Source of the DNA: Odobenus rosmarus divergens
Taxonomy: Eukaryota; Chordata; Mammalia; Carnivora; Odobenidae
NCBI RefSeq assembly: GCF_000321225.1
Contig: NW_004450479.1
Span: 2,305,365 to 2,369,364, forward strand
Reading direction: 5' to 3'
DNA length: 64,000 nucleotides
Below the pieces are notes generated by a model that ran no database searches, was not told where the DNA came from, and saw only the letters and a list, made by a program, of their open reading frames with translations. Every line of letters begins with the position of its first letter. Position 1 is the first letter of the stretch. Position numbers and translations under genes: made by a program. This document shows, piece by piece, positions 11,201 through 23,200 of the stretch.

Positions 11201-14200
11201 CTAAAGTCTGCGAAGATCCCGTGCCCTGGGCTGGCTCTGCACACTTTCAGGAGGTATCAGAAGGGAGGGGAGCCATTGCCGGAGCGGAGCTGAAGGTCAC
11301 CGAGCCCACAGAGCTTCCGTTCGTTTCTACCACTGCTCTGAAGAGCGGGGCCAGACAGGAACTAGCTTTGCCCTCAGGTCACTGGAGCCAAACTGGCTGT
11401 GTCCTAAGCTCCTTGGGTATCCTGTGATAGTTTTATCTCATTTATGACTTTCTGCTTTATTTCCTCTAATCATGTTGTCTCCCAAATCTGCTTGGATGTG
11501 TCTTGCAGAGGAATAATTTTGAGACACTAGGGGTTTATGAAGGTGGCAGTCTCTCTTAGGATGGTTCTCCAAAGTCAGGTTCTCTAAGGTTAATACAGTT
11601 TATACTTCTCAATACTGTACTTGCCAAAAAAAAGGAAGAAAAAGAGAAGAAAGGGTGATCTACCTGTGTTCCTGGGACACGGTTAGAGAGTAGTCTTCTG
11701 GCAAGTCTGTTAAACAAAAGGGGCATCTCATCTGCCCTAAGGTGAGCCAGACCTTGATGCAGCTCAAGCAGAACACATGGTCACAGGGTAGGCAGACCGG
11801 GTCCTGGGCATCTCCCAGGCATACGGGGCACGGCTGAATCTCAACCCTAGAATCCAAGCAGGGGCACCGGCTCTGAAGCAGAGAAGCTGGCTGCGAGCAG
11901 CTACAGACCCCACACGTGCAGCGCTCCCCACCACAGGGATCTCCAACCGAAGATCTCACCTGGCGAGGGTCTTGCTGGCCTGGTCCTTGCACTTACGTAG
12001 AGTGCTCATCACTGCGACAAAAGGCCTGTATGTCTTGATGTCAGAGTCGTCCTGCAGACACTGATGGAGAGAGGGGCAGTGATGAGGAGGCTGATGAACC
12101 ATGAGAAAGGGCAAAGGTCAGCCAGGCAAGACCACTCTCCCCCGGGCAACACAGGGCATGCATCGGGCACCCCCCCGCCAGCTGCCGGGCCCTGGGACCA
12201 CCGGGTCAGCCTGCAGGGCAAGGCCTTTCTGCTTCTAGCAGTTTCTTTAGCTTTGAATGCCCTTTATCATTATGCTGCATTTGGAGCAGGATGAGATTCG
12301 CCACTTCTGATTTTTCCCTCTTCCTCTCTTTTTCTCAGGTTCACAGTTCTCCTCCCATTATGAGATATTTCAAACTTTATTTATTTCTTTTTTTTAAAAT
12401 TTAATTATTTGAGAGAGAGACAGAGAGAAAGCCTGAGAGCACGGACAGAGGGGAGGGGCGGAGGGGAGGGGCAGAGGGAGAGGGAGAGGGAGAAGCAGGC
12501 TTCCCGCTGAGCAGGGAGCCCGATGCGGGGACTCGATCCCAGGACCCTGGGACCCTGACCTGAGCCAAAGGCAGATGCTTTACTGACTGAGCCACTCAGG
12601 TGCCCCAAGATATTTCAAATGATAACATAATGACCACCTGTGTATCCATCACCTAGCTTTAAGAAATCTTATCATTTTTGGAATATTTGTTGTAGATTAT
12701 TTTTTAAAGAAACAAAACATCACAGATACAGCTGCAACTCCACATGTCCCTTCTGATCACATGGCCCTCCTTCCCCTCCCACAGAGGACCGCCTTCCTAA
12801 ATTCCCACGTTCACTACATTTGCACGCGTGCACGAAGATCATGTTACTGTTTTGAATGGGTTTAGCCTCTGCATCAGTGATGTCACGTTGTATATAAGTT
12901 TTCGCTGCTATACGTAGGTCCAGATCACTCCTGTTAGCTGCTGTAGGGCACCCACTGGCGGATATACCAGTTACTTGTTTTCTGGTTAGTGGGCATCTAG
13001 AATGTTCCCTTTGTTCTGCAATTACAGTTCTGCACCCAACATCCTTCCATGTGTCCGCCTGAGTATACCAATGGGAAGTTTCTCTAAGGCATGTGTTTAG
13101 AAGGGGAAGCACGGGATTTTAGGAGATGCACATCTTCAATGACGTAAGATAATGAGTGTGATGGGTGTGCTTCTGGAATTTGGGGCTTAGGCATGATGTT
13201 TGCAATAGATACCATTATCAGCATAAAGAGAATCCCCTTCTCTTTCCAGTTTGCCAAGAGTATCTTTTTTCCAAATTACGAATTTTATTAAATGATTTTT
13301 CTGTACCTTCTGAAATGAGCATTTAAGGTTTTACCTTTTATTACATTAGCTGATAACATTTATGATTTTATGATTTCTGAGCTATCTCTGAATTCCCAGG
13401 ATTAATCTCACTTTGAAATGACATGTGTTTTTTTAAAAGATTTTTTACTTATTTATCTGAGAGAGGGTGAGAGAGAGAGAGAGAGAGCATGAGCCAGGGG
13501 AAGGACAGAGGGAGAAGTGGACTCCTCGCTGAGCAGGGATCCCGATGCGGGGCTCGATCCTGGGACTCTGGGACCACAACCCGAGCTGAAGGCAGATGCC
13601 CAACCGACTGAGGCACCCAGACACCCCAAAATGATATGTGTTTTTAATACCTTGCTAAATTTGATTTGTTATCAACAGCCTAATTCACAAGGAAGGGAAG
13701 GATTTGAACAGATATCTCTCCAAAAAAGACATACAAATGGGCCATAAGCACTTAGGAAGGTGCTCGACATCATTAGTCATCAGGGAAATGCAAATCAAAG
13801 CCACAATAAGATGCCACCTCACACCCATTAGGACAGCCATTATAAACCAAACCAACCGAAAAATAAATGTTGGCAAGGATGTGGAGACAACGGAAACTTG
13901 GTGCACTGCGGGTAGGAGTGCAGTGCTATAGCCCCTGTGGAAAACAGTTCAGTGGTTCCTCAGTTAAACACAGAATCTCCACATGACCCAGCAATTCCAT
14001 TTGCAGGTAGATCTCCGAAAGCATCGAAAGCAGGGACTCAGATACTTGCACACATGTTATTCCCTGTCGCCAAAAGGTGGCAACAACCTGAATGTCCACT
14101 GGTGGATGGATGGATGAACTAAATGTGGTCCATTCACACAGTGGAATATTATTCAGCCTGAAGAAGGAAGGACATCCTGACGCCTACCACATGGATGGAC

Positions 14201-17200
14201 CTGGAAGACACTGTGAAGCCAGCCACTCACAAAAGGATAAATACTGGAGGATTTCACTTGTGCGAGGTCCCTAGTCATCAAATCACAGAGACGGACAGTA
14301 GGGTGGTGGGCACCAGGGCCGGGAGGAGGGATGGGGAGTCAATGTTTCATGGGAACAGTTTCAGTTTGGCAAGATGATTGAGTTCTGGAGACAGACAGTG
14401 GTGATGATAGTACAACATCATCATATGTGAATGTGTTTGATGTCACTAATCTGTGCACCTAAAGAGGGTGAAAATGATACATTTTATGTGATGTATATTT
14501 TACCTCAGTGAAAAAACGGCAGTAGTCTAGTGGTTAGACGCTGGTTGGTAAGGATAGGGACATTTCAGACCAGAAAGCTGATGGCCTTATGATCCACACA
14601 CATCTGGTAAGACTGTCCCGTGTGACCCCGTGGGAGGCAGATCACAGGGCAAGAGAATCTATCTATCCATCTATCTACCCATCCATCCACCCATCCACCC
14701 ATCCTTTCTAACAGAACTAAACAGAACATCCATCTTTTTGCAGCTTTTGCCAAAGTCCTGTGGGAGGCTCTGCTGACTGCTAGCGCAGGCTCACTCTAAG
14801 TGGCAGCTCTCAAAAGGTGGCCCCAGTAGAAGATGAGTTGAGACCCCAGGCCTCGCCCGGTTAAGCCTTCCTTCCCAGCCAGACGACGGGAACCTTCCCT
14901 GCAGGCAATGTTCCCCCTCTGGCCTCCTGTTGCGAGTGGCCTCAAGGCTGGCCTTGGAGGGGCAAGGAGAGCATGAGGCCATAAACACGAGAGCCTTCAG
15001 GTGTGAAAATGCATGAGAGAAGACCTCTGGCTCTGGTCATTCACACCCAGATCTGACTGGGAAGAAACACACCAGAAACCCAGTAAGTTCCTGGGGTGAC
15101 TTTACTGGCCTATAGACCTCCCCACACACCTAGCCTGCAAAGGCCTGCGTGTGTGTGCGTACTGGCGTGCAGGGACCTGATAACTGCTCTTTTGGCTTGC
15201 TGGCCACCTGGCCATTAGGAGCCACTGGACTGGCTGGACGGATGGAGCAGCCCCCAGGCTCCTGGCCAGTGATGGGGTGGGGCTCGGAGAGAGGCTACAG
15301 GTGGTCCCTGTGCAGGAAGAAGTACCATGGTCCTTGTGCTGATCCTGGGTGCCAGAGCACGAGCTTTTTCTAGAGTTTTCTCCACTTTCCTCTCATCAAA
15401 AGAAACTCCAGGTTCTAGCTGGGCGTATAACCACGCCACCCGAGGTGTCCCTACCTCCTCTGTGGCTAGGTGAGGCCATGACTGCATTTAGGGCAGTGAG
15501 CTATGACCTGCAGTGGTGTGGACATACTCTGGCTTGTGCTCTCAAAATGGCCCATGCTTCGTGTCCCGCGGCACATGACGGCAAGAAGGGCCTTCTCAGA
15601 CCACGAGGTGGAGGTTGTGTAGTGAGGACAACAAAGGGGCAACTCAGAGGAGATGGGGCACCTGACGGGGGGGAGCCGTCCGCTGCCTCAGACTGCTTAG
15701 GCTCACACGGTCATGTGAGAGAAGTAGCCTAACATTTTGTTTCTGCCACTGATATTCTGGTCACTGAGGAGGAGACTGGCTCCTGGTGTCCATGTCAGCC
15801 TCCTCAGAGTGTGCCCCCTGCATGTCAGAGCCTGGACAGCTAAAGCTGTTAGATGCATTCGTGCGAGGCTCCAGGGGTAACTGAGGCAGAAGCCATCTTT
15901 GGCTGAGTGGTCATTGTTGCTGAGTGCATGGGCACAGAGATGGTGGCTTTTCCTGCAGGGGCACTGTCCTGTGCGTCGCTAACTTTATGAAGGGTGTCAA
16001 GTGGCAGAGGCCCCGGGGCTTCCCGTTTCCTTGGTCCACCACAGCCCCTGCTTAGAAGCCAATAGCCCACTGGCGCTCTCGTGCAAACCTGGCCTCCCCA
16101 GGGACCACGTTGCTGGGCTGGGCCGGTCTGAGCCCACCGGAGGCCTGGGTTCCGGTGGGTGGAGCCCACCCCTCAGCCATCCCCCGGGTTCCAGAGCATC
16201 CTCCCTGCCTCAGCCTGAGTTGCTTCCATTCCTGCTGGGGAACCCTGACTGGCTCTCATGAGAGGTAGACAAACACCTGCACACGGCAGATGTCATGCCT
16301 CACGTGATAAAATCACGCTCCTCTGCACTTCCAGGTGCGACTCTCAGCTGGAAGGGGATGTACCGCCCCACAGATAAATGTCCGATGATGCCTCAGGGTC
16401 CTGCACCCTGGAAGGAGGCCCACGTGTGCTGCAAGCTGAGCCAGCCCGGCCCAAGCACTCACCTTGTTCAGCAGGAAGACATACTCAGTCACCAGCGCCT
16501 GCAGCTCAGGAATCTGGCTCTCGACCCCCAGGAGCACGTGTTCCACAAAAAGGGCCACGGGGAAAATGCGGTTCCAATGGGCTCTGTGAGAGAGGGCTGT
16601 CACTCCCTGAGCTCAGACAATAGCGTCTGAGACGCCGGGCGGAGGGGACAGGGCAGGATCCGAGAAAGGGGTGGGGTGAAGGCAGAGGGAAGACTGTGTG
16701 CTCCCGACCCCCAGCCACCTCCCAGCCACCTCCCTGTGCCCCTCACGGCCTCCCTAAGACTTGCAGAGCAGAGCGGACCAGGGTGCCACATCCTACACGC
16801 AGCCTGTGCCGCGTGAGTACTGCCTCGCTCTGGAAGGCCGGCACGGGATGCCTAGCCTAACTGCTTGTCGCCTCTCCTCTGCCCCGCTGGTGCCCACGGT
16901 CCTGCCTGGGGCCCCTTCCCACTGCTCCCTTCTGCCAGCGTTTCTCCCATGGGACCCCGAGCATCTGCTCCCTTCCGTCCTGCCTGCACCCCGAGCACTC
17001 CCCGAATGCGGTTTCCCTCTCTGTGTCTCCAGCATCAGCATGCTGCCTGGCACTGAAGAAGGTTCAGCAGATGGGATGGGATGTGAGTGAGGAGAGGACC
17101 CTTTTCCAGGGCAAGAGAACCCCACCTGCCCGGGACCCGGCCGGCCGCAGGTGAGCACATGGGGAAGGGACAGGTGGGGACCGGGCTGGTGGTCTCACCT

Positions 17201-20200
17201 GACTTCCCTGATGACATCTCTGGCCACCCTCCCGCAGCTTGGCAGGTACCCGTCAGAGCCCAGGAGCTCCAGCGGCATGGACAGATTCTTCACCGTCTGC
17301 AGCCACACCTGGGGGCTGGGCTGCAGGATGTCCCTTGTCAGCACCTCCGTGCAGGCCACTGCTGCCAGTGCATCCAGGGTCTGGGGGGACAGAGAACAAG
17401 CACCTGACGAAGCAGCACCCTCACCCCTTGTCACTGCTCTAAGTGCTAAGTCCAGAGGTCCAGGCTATGACCCCAAGTGTGTTCTCGTGCTCCAGGCTTG
17501 AGCCTCAACTCTTCTCATCCTGGGCCATAGAAGGCATGAGTCAGATGTGTTCCTCACATCTCTGCCTTACCCAGGCACACCTGCCCTGGGAAGCAGTCTC
17601 CTGTGCAGAACACAGCTCCCGGGCTTTCCCATCCCAGGCGGCCCTGGAAGCAAGCCCCCCCACCCGCCCTGCTCCAGGAAGGCCAAGCCCTGACTCTGAG
17701 CACAAACTCTCTCCACGAGAGGCCATACTAGCTCATGTCCATCCAATCTGGTGTTCCATGGGCCTTCTGTTATGTTGTAAAACAGCACTTGTAGAATCTG
17801 GGGGTAGACAGTCAAGATTCTGGACAAGTTCTGCAGCCGGCCCCTGAAGTGCTGATAAGCGAGGTGCACCCACGTTAAGGAGACATCTTCCTCTGGCCTC
17901 CCTGCCTGCATTTGGTTGATGCAGGACCCCAGTGCCACCTGCAAAACCTGGGATGAGAAACAAGCTTTTACTGTACATTTGTAAAATACAAAGAAAAGAT
18001 ACATTTTCACAGTGGAAAATTTGAACTGCTCAGAAATGACAGAAGAGAACATTAAAAACCACGCACACTGTTACCATCCCTGGGTACTTTGAGGTGTCAC
18101 CCCTTCTAGGCATTTTATACCCATATCCTGCCTCCGTTTTGTCCTCAAATTACAACCATGGTGTATTCCTGACTTTCCCCCACTTAATATCACATTATGA
18201 ACATTTCCATCATTAATTACACTTGAAGAACACCATTGTTAATGTGTGCGCCGATTACAATAAAAATTCACCAATCAAATGGCTGTAACTTAATTTGCCT
18301 GACCTTTTATGATGGACAATTAAATTGTTTCTATTTTTTCGTTTTAAGAAACAAAGCTGGAAAGAACATTCCCATGGGTAAAATGTGTGCCCACATCTGA
18401 TAATGCTCTCAGGACAAAAACTCTGGTTCAGATTTTGTTAGGTTCCCAATCCATGGCTCCAGGCTTTTCCAGGAGCACTGGCTGATTCCCAGCAATGGAG
18501 AAGCCTCTGGCCTTGTCACAAACCAGTCCTGCTACGTGGGCAGGTAAAAGCAGTATCTAAAAACCACTCACGTTCTGTTGACTTACCAGTGAGGCTGGCT
18601 AGTTTTTCTAATGTTTCTAGATCTCTGTATAATTATTCTAGTAATTCTTAGTTTATATAACTTTCACCTATTTTTTAAAATTAGGAGACTCTCTGGGGCG
18701 CCTGGGTGGCTCAGTGGGTTAAGCATCCGACTCCTGATTTTGGCTCAGGTTGTGATATCAGGGTCATGAGATCAAAATCTGTGTTGGGCTCCACGCTCAG
18801 TGGTTGAGTCTTCCCAGGATTCTCTCCGTTTCCCTTAGCCCCTCTGGCTCTCCCTCGGCCCCTCTGGCTCTCCCTCCAGGGACTCCGGGATCATGACCTG
18901 AGCCAAAGGCAAATGCTTAACCGACTGAGCCACCCAGGTGCCCCAAGGAGACTTCCTTATTGATTCCTAAGGATGTTTTATTTCACTTTATTTTTTTAAG
19001 TAGGCTACATGCCCTGTGTGGAGCCCAACGTGGGGCTTGAACCCAGGACCCTGAGATCAAGACCTAAGCCGAGATCAAGAGTCAGAGGCTTAACCTACTG
19101 AGCCACCCAGGCCCCCAATTTTATTTTATATTTTTAAGTAATCCGTACACCCAACATGGGGCTCGAACTCACAACCCTGAGATCAAGCGTCACACACTCC
19201 ACCAATGGAGCCAGTTGGACGCCCCTAAATTCCTAAGAATATTTTATTAACCCTTAATCATACTGGTTGTAAATACGTTCTCCTCAAATTTGTCACTTTC
19301 TTTTTTTATGTACTTAAGTTTGAAATCCTTCGGTCATTGGAAGTATCATAATGTCCACTAAAATTTCAGTTACTGTTATTGTCTGTAATGGTCAGTTAAA
19401 TATTCACCTAATTTTCTTCAAGAGAAACTCTACATTTAAAAAGAAGGTGTTATAGGGAAATTAGAGGTCTTCCTTGTGTTAACGAAAAGCCCATGGTTTG
19501 GGGGCCCCAGGTGGGGGCTGAGGGTCAAGCACACTCAGCAGTGGAAGAATGGCTTGCACCCGTCCACGTGACACCAGCATCACCCCGCCCCAGACCCAGC
19601 ACTTACCTTCAGTTCTTCGCACGTGGACACTCTCATCGTCAAGAGGAGAAAGTCCTTAATGTAGCACATAAACAGTTCTTGCTGCCATTCTACACTGAGC
19701 TGAGCAAGAAACCTGCCCAGCGGGGTCTGCCGAAAGATTTCCACTAACTTCTTCGACACTCCTGCAGAGGAGAGCAGTGGAGGGTGTGGAGGGAGAACGT
19801 GAGGTGTGACTCTTGCCCTACATTCAGAACACCTCGCATCTCCTGGGGAAGGGCAGCTCTGCAAGCAGTAACCGCGGATAAGGCTCCGCTGAATGGCGGC
19901 TCTTGGCAAAGGGGAGTGAGCTGCAGGATTTAAGGGTCCTTTCTAGACATTTGAGATGTTTTTCCAGTGGGGTAACAGAAACAAAGGCAGAACAGATGTT
20001 AGATTTGTCACGAACAGCCTAGCTGGCCCCAAGGGATAAAACGACCTGAGACAGACCAGGCTCTATGGCTAGCAACATAATGTGCTTCAGGAACCGCAGG
20101 ATCCAAGCGGGTCAGGAATGAGTGGGCTGCTCTTCAGGGGCTGGGGTCACATGCTGTTCAAACCAGAAAGACCTGCCTCTAGTGGATGAGTGCAGGCCCC

Positions 20201-23200
20201 TAAGTCACATGCTATCGCAGGAAAGCAGGGTCAGTTAGGGTACAGTCTTGAAAAAAAGAAATACTCTTTCCTCGGGTCAGAGACTGCTTCAATTTGTTCA
20301 GAGAAAGTGGCAAAATGTATACCCAGAGAAGTAAGATGGTCAAGTATTTTAACCTTTTGTTTTTTTTTTTTAAGATTTTTACTTATGTATTTGAGAGAGA
20401 ATGAGAGAGAGAGAGAACGAGCAGTAGAGAGGGGCGGGGGGGGGGGAGAGAGGGAGACAGAGAGAGAAAGAAGCTGCCTCCCCGCGGAGCAGGGAGCCCG
20501 ATGCAGGGCTCCATCCCAGGACCCTGGGATCATGACCTGAGCTGAAGGCAGACGCTTAATAGACTGAGCCACCCAGGTGCCCCTTGACCTGTTTTTTTCC
20601 AAAGGTAATACCATAAGTAAACTTTGAAAAGACTATCTCACATATGAAAGATGACTTTTGCAAAAGCATGCACTACCCCCGGATTTCCTGGGACGCCTAT
20701 GGCCAAGCTGTTTGGCCTGTGACAGCAGAACAAGGAGCCTCGTGGTTCAGGACACTGACCGCTCAGTTTGGAGGAAGCTATTCCACTCTGGTCACTGACA
20801 CTGTTGGGAAAGGCTCACTTAGGGACATCTCCTGAGTGCCAGTGCCCTAGCTGTCCAGAAGCCTCCTAATGGCAATGACCCACTTATGACAGCGAGTCAG
20901 CACCTGTCCTGTTTCACCACATCCCTGGGCTCACCTTCAGCTCCAGTGATGTAATGAGCCTGGACCCGCAGTTCCTCCAGATAGTCTTTGATTCTCCAGC
21001 TAAACGGGACGTCACCGGACACGTCCTCGGGAGGGTTCATGTAGCTCTGCACCGTGATGTAGGGCACCTCACTCTTAGGTCTGCAGTCAGGCAAAGGAGG
21101 ACAAAGGACAGGATCAGCGGGAGGCTGCTCGAGGCAGGAGACCCGCACGGACGCCCGCTCCCCTCCGTGCTCAACAACACACGTGCCTAAAAGGCTTGAG
21201 AGGCAGCCTGCTGGCCCATTTCACAGCTCAGGGCCTCTGTTACAAAGGAATCCAGGACGTCCACAGATCATCTCTGGCTCACAGACAAACAGAAACGAAC
21301 CAAGGCTGGGAAGAGTCAAGCAGGCTGCCCCACGTCTGGGCCAGAACCGGGTCTTGCGGGGTCTGGACCTACCCTCACCCTCCACCGACACGTATGGTAC
21401 ATGGCTTGTCTGAAGCAACCCTTTCCCTCACGGCCAACGGTGTCTTGTCTTCTGAGTAAGTGTTTTCACTGGAGATTCAGAATCCCAGTTACCTGTATAC
21501 TCTTTATTCACCCATACTCCAGAACTGAAGCCCCTGAAATCCAAGAGGAAGCTTTTTGGAGGCCTGCTGAGAGTGAGTTGTGCAAGAGCAGGCCCAGGGT
21601 GGGCCGTGTGGGTCGTGCCACAGAGTGAGGAACAGGCAGAGCCGCACAGATCAAACAGCTCTCTGAAGCACAGCCTCGCCAGTGTAGACAAAGCTGAAGC
21701 TGGCAATTCTACCTGTGACAGGTGCTCCGGAAGCAGGGAAATGAGGAAGGGGAATGAGACCAGGATTTCTCAGAACTTCCCAGAACTCCCATTTGTTACT
21801 GTAATGCCATCACCCTCAGGCTGCAAAAGGACGCAGCTTTTAAAATATATGTGATTCAGGGGCACCTGGCTGGCTCCGTTGGTGGAACGTGTGACACCTG
21901 ATCTTGGGGTTGTGATTTCGAGCCCCATGCTGTATGTAGAGAGTACTTAAAAATAAAATCTTAAAAAATTAAAAAATAAAATAAATGTGATTCTGAAATT
22001 GAAACCTAGGCTTCATCAATTACTTGGAAGAGCACATGAAGACTTCTGCGGCATTACAATTTTTTTCCCTTCCCACATAAAGAAACTCTCCTATTTACCT
22101 CGTATCGTTTGTCACAAGAGGAATGTTCAGAAGCTTCATGTCCCGGAAAATAAACATCCAAAGATCTCTTGTCCAGGATGGAGAGTCTGGCCTGATCAGT
22201 AGCTCGAGGTTGCTGTCTCTGTCCAGGACAGATACCATGCTCGCCAGGAGAGGGGTCACCACACCCTGGACCCGCTTCCAGAGGGTCTGCCTGCAGCGCA
22301 GGGAAGAGGAGATCTCGTTCGCAGCTCGACAAGCACACGCTGCCATGGAAGTCCTGCCTCCTTTCGACATTTGGCTCCTTCTGGGCTGGAACAACAGGTC
22401 TGGTCTACCGATTCCACGCTACGGCTATGGCAGTAAATGCTAACTGCCATTGTTTTTAAGTACTTGAAGAAAAATTCACAAATAGAAACTTCTAGGATTG
22501 GAGGCAGGACTGGAACGGACCTTAATTCTACATGGAAAAAATGGTCATCGGTTCCCTGAAAAGGCCAAGTAGGATTTGTTGAATTCTGTTATACAGCTAA
22601 TTGCCCAGAGCAAGTCATCCAGGCTCTATAAAGAAAAGAGGGACCATGTGGCATTTGGGAAAAAAAATAAATGTTACTCTAAGGAAAAAAAAAACAGTTG
22701 TGGAGAGACTATAATAAAGCACAAGGCAAAATAAATGTGTTCCAGGTCAAGCAAAACAGGAAAGTACCTGTTTCTCTATAAGGTAGCTCTTGTTGATGGT
22801 TGTGTACGCTGGATCTGAGTGTTTATATATCCAGAGGGACATTTCACTGCTTCTATGAACTATGCTGTCCTTCACTGTTATCACGTTTATACACAATCAT
22901 AAACTCTGTAACACGCTGTAAGACATCTACTACCAGCTAGTCAAGGAGACCAATTCAGGCTCCATTTTGAAAAGAAGAAAGAAAGATGATTTCCTGCTTA
23001 AAGTATGTGGTGTGCAGGGACCTGGCGAGAATTCACAAGTGTCTACTGAGGAAACAAAGCATGCTAACGATCAAGAGAGCACTTGACTGAAGGAAAGAGA
23101 GCCCATATCGGGAAAGTGTAGAAGGCTGGCTGCAGGGCACCCAGGAAGGCGGACCTTGACAGGCATGCAGACCTCGGATGTCAGGAACAACCAGGACTAT

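Larger units (their letters stand above)
12061..16462 (-). other. Intron between exons 33 and 34
   Basis: 4.4 kb with Can-SINEs at 12375 and 13427, an L1 piece at 13690-14516, a CTAT microsatellite at 14655-14704, and a LINE-like antisense stretch at about 12620-13120 (GGTTTAGCCTCTGCATCAGT, CCACTGGCGGATATACCAGT). Positions 14770-16460 show nothing I recognise. Confidence 0.6.
17948..19606 (-). other. Intron between exons 30 and 31
   Basis: Positions 18060-18450 look like decayed LINE sequence in reverse orientation (low confidence). 18696-18945 is the SINE head-to-head chimera, 18985-19225 two more SINEs. 19230-19600 shows nothing recognisable. Confidence 0.5.

Noticed and set aside
13690..14516. 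Active L1 or viral polymerase gene
   Set aside because: Only the last part of ORF2 and the 3' UTR remain, with frame-breaking changes.
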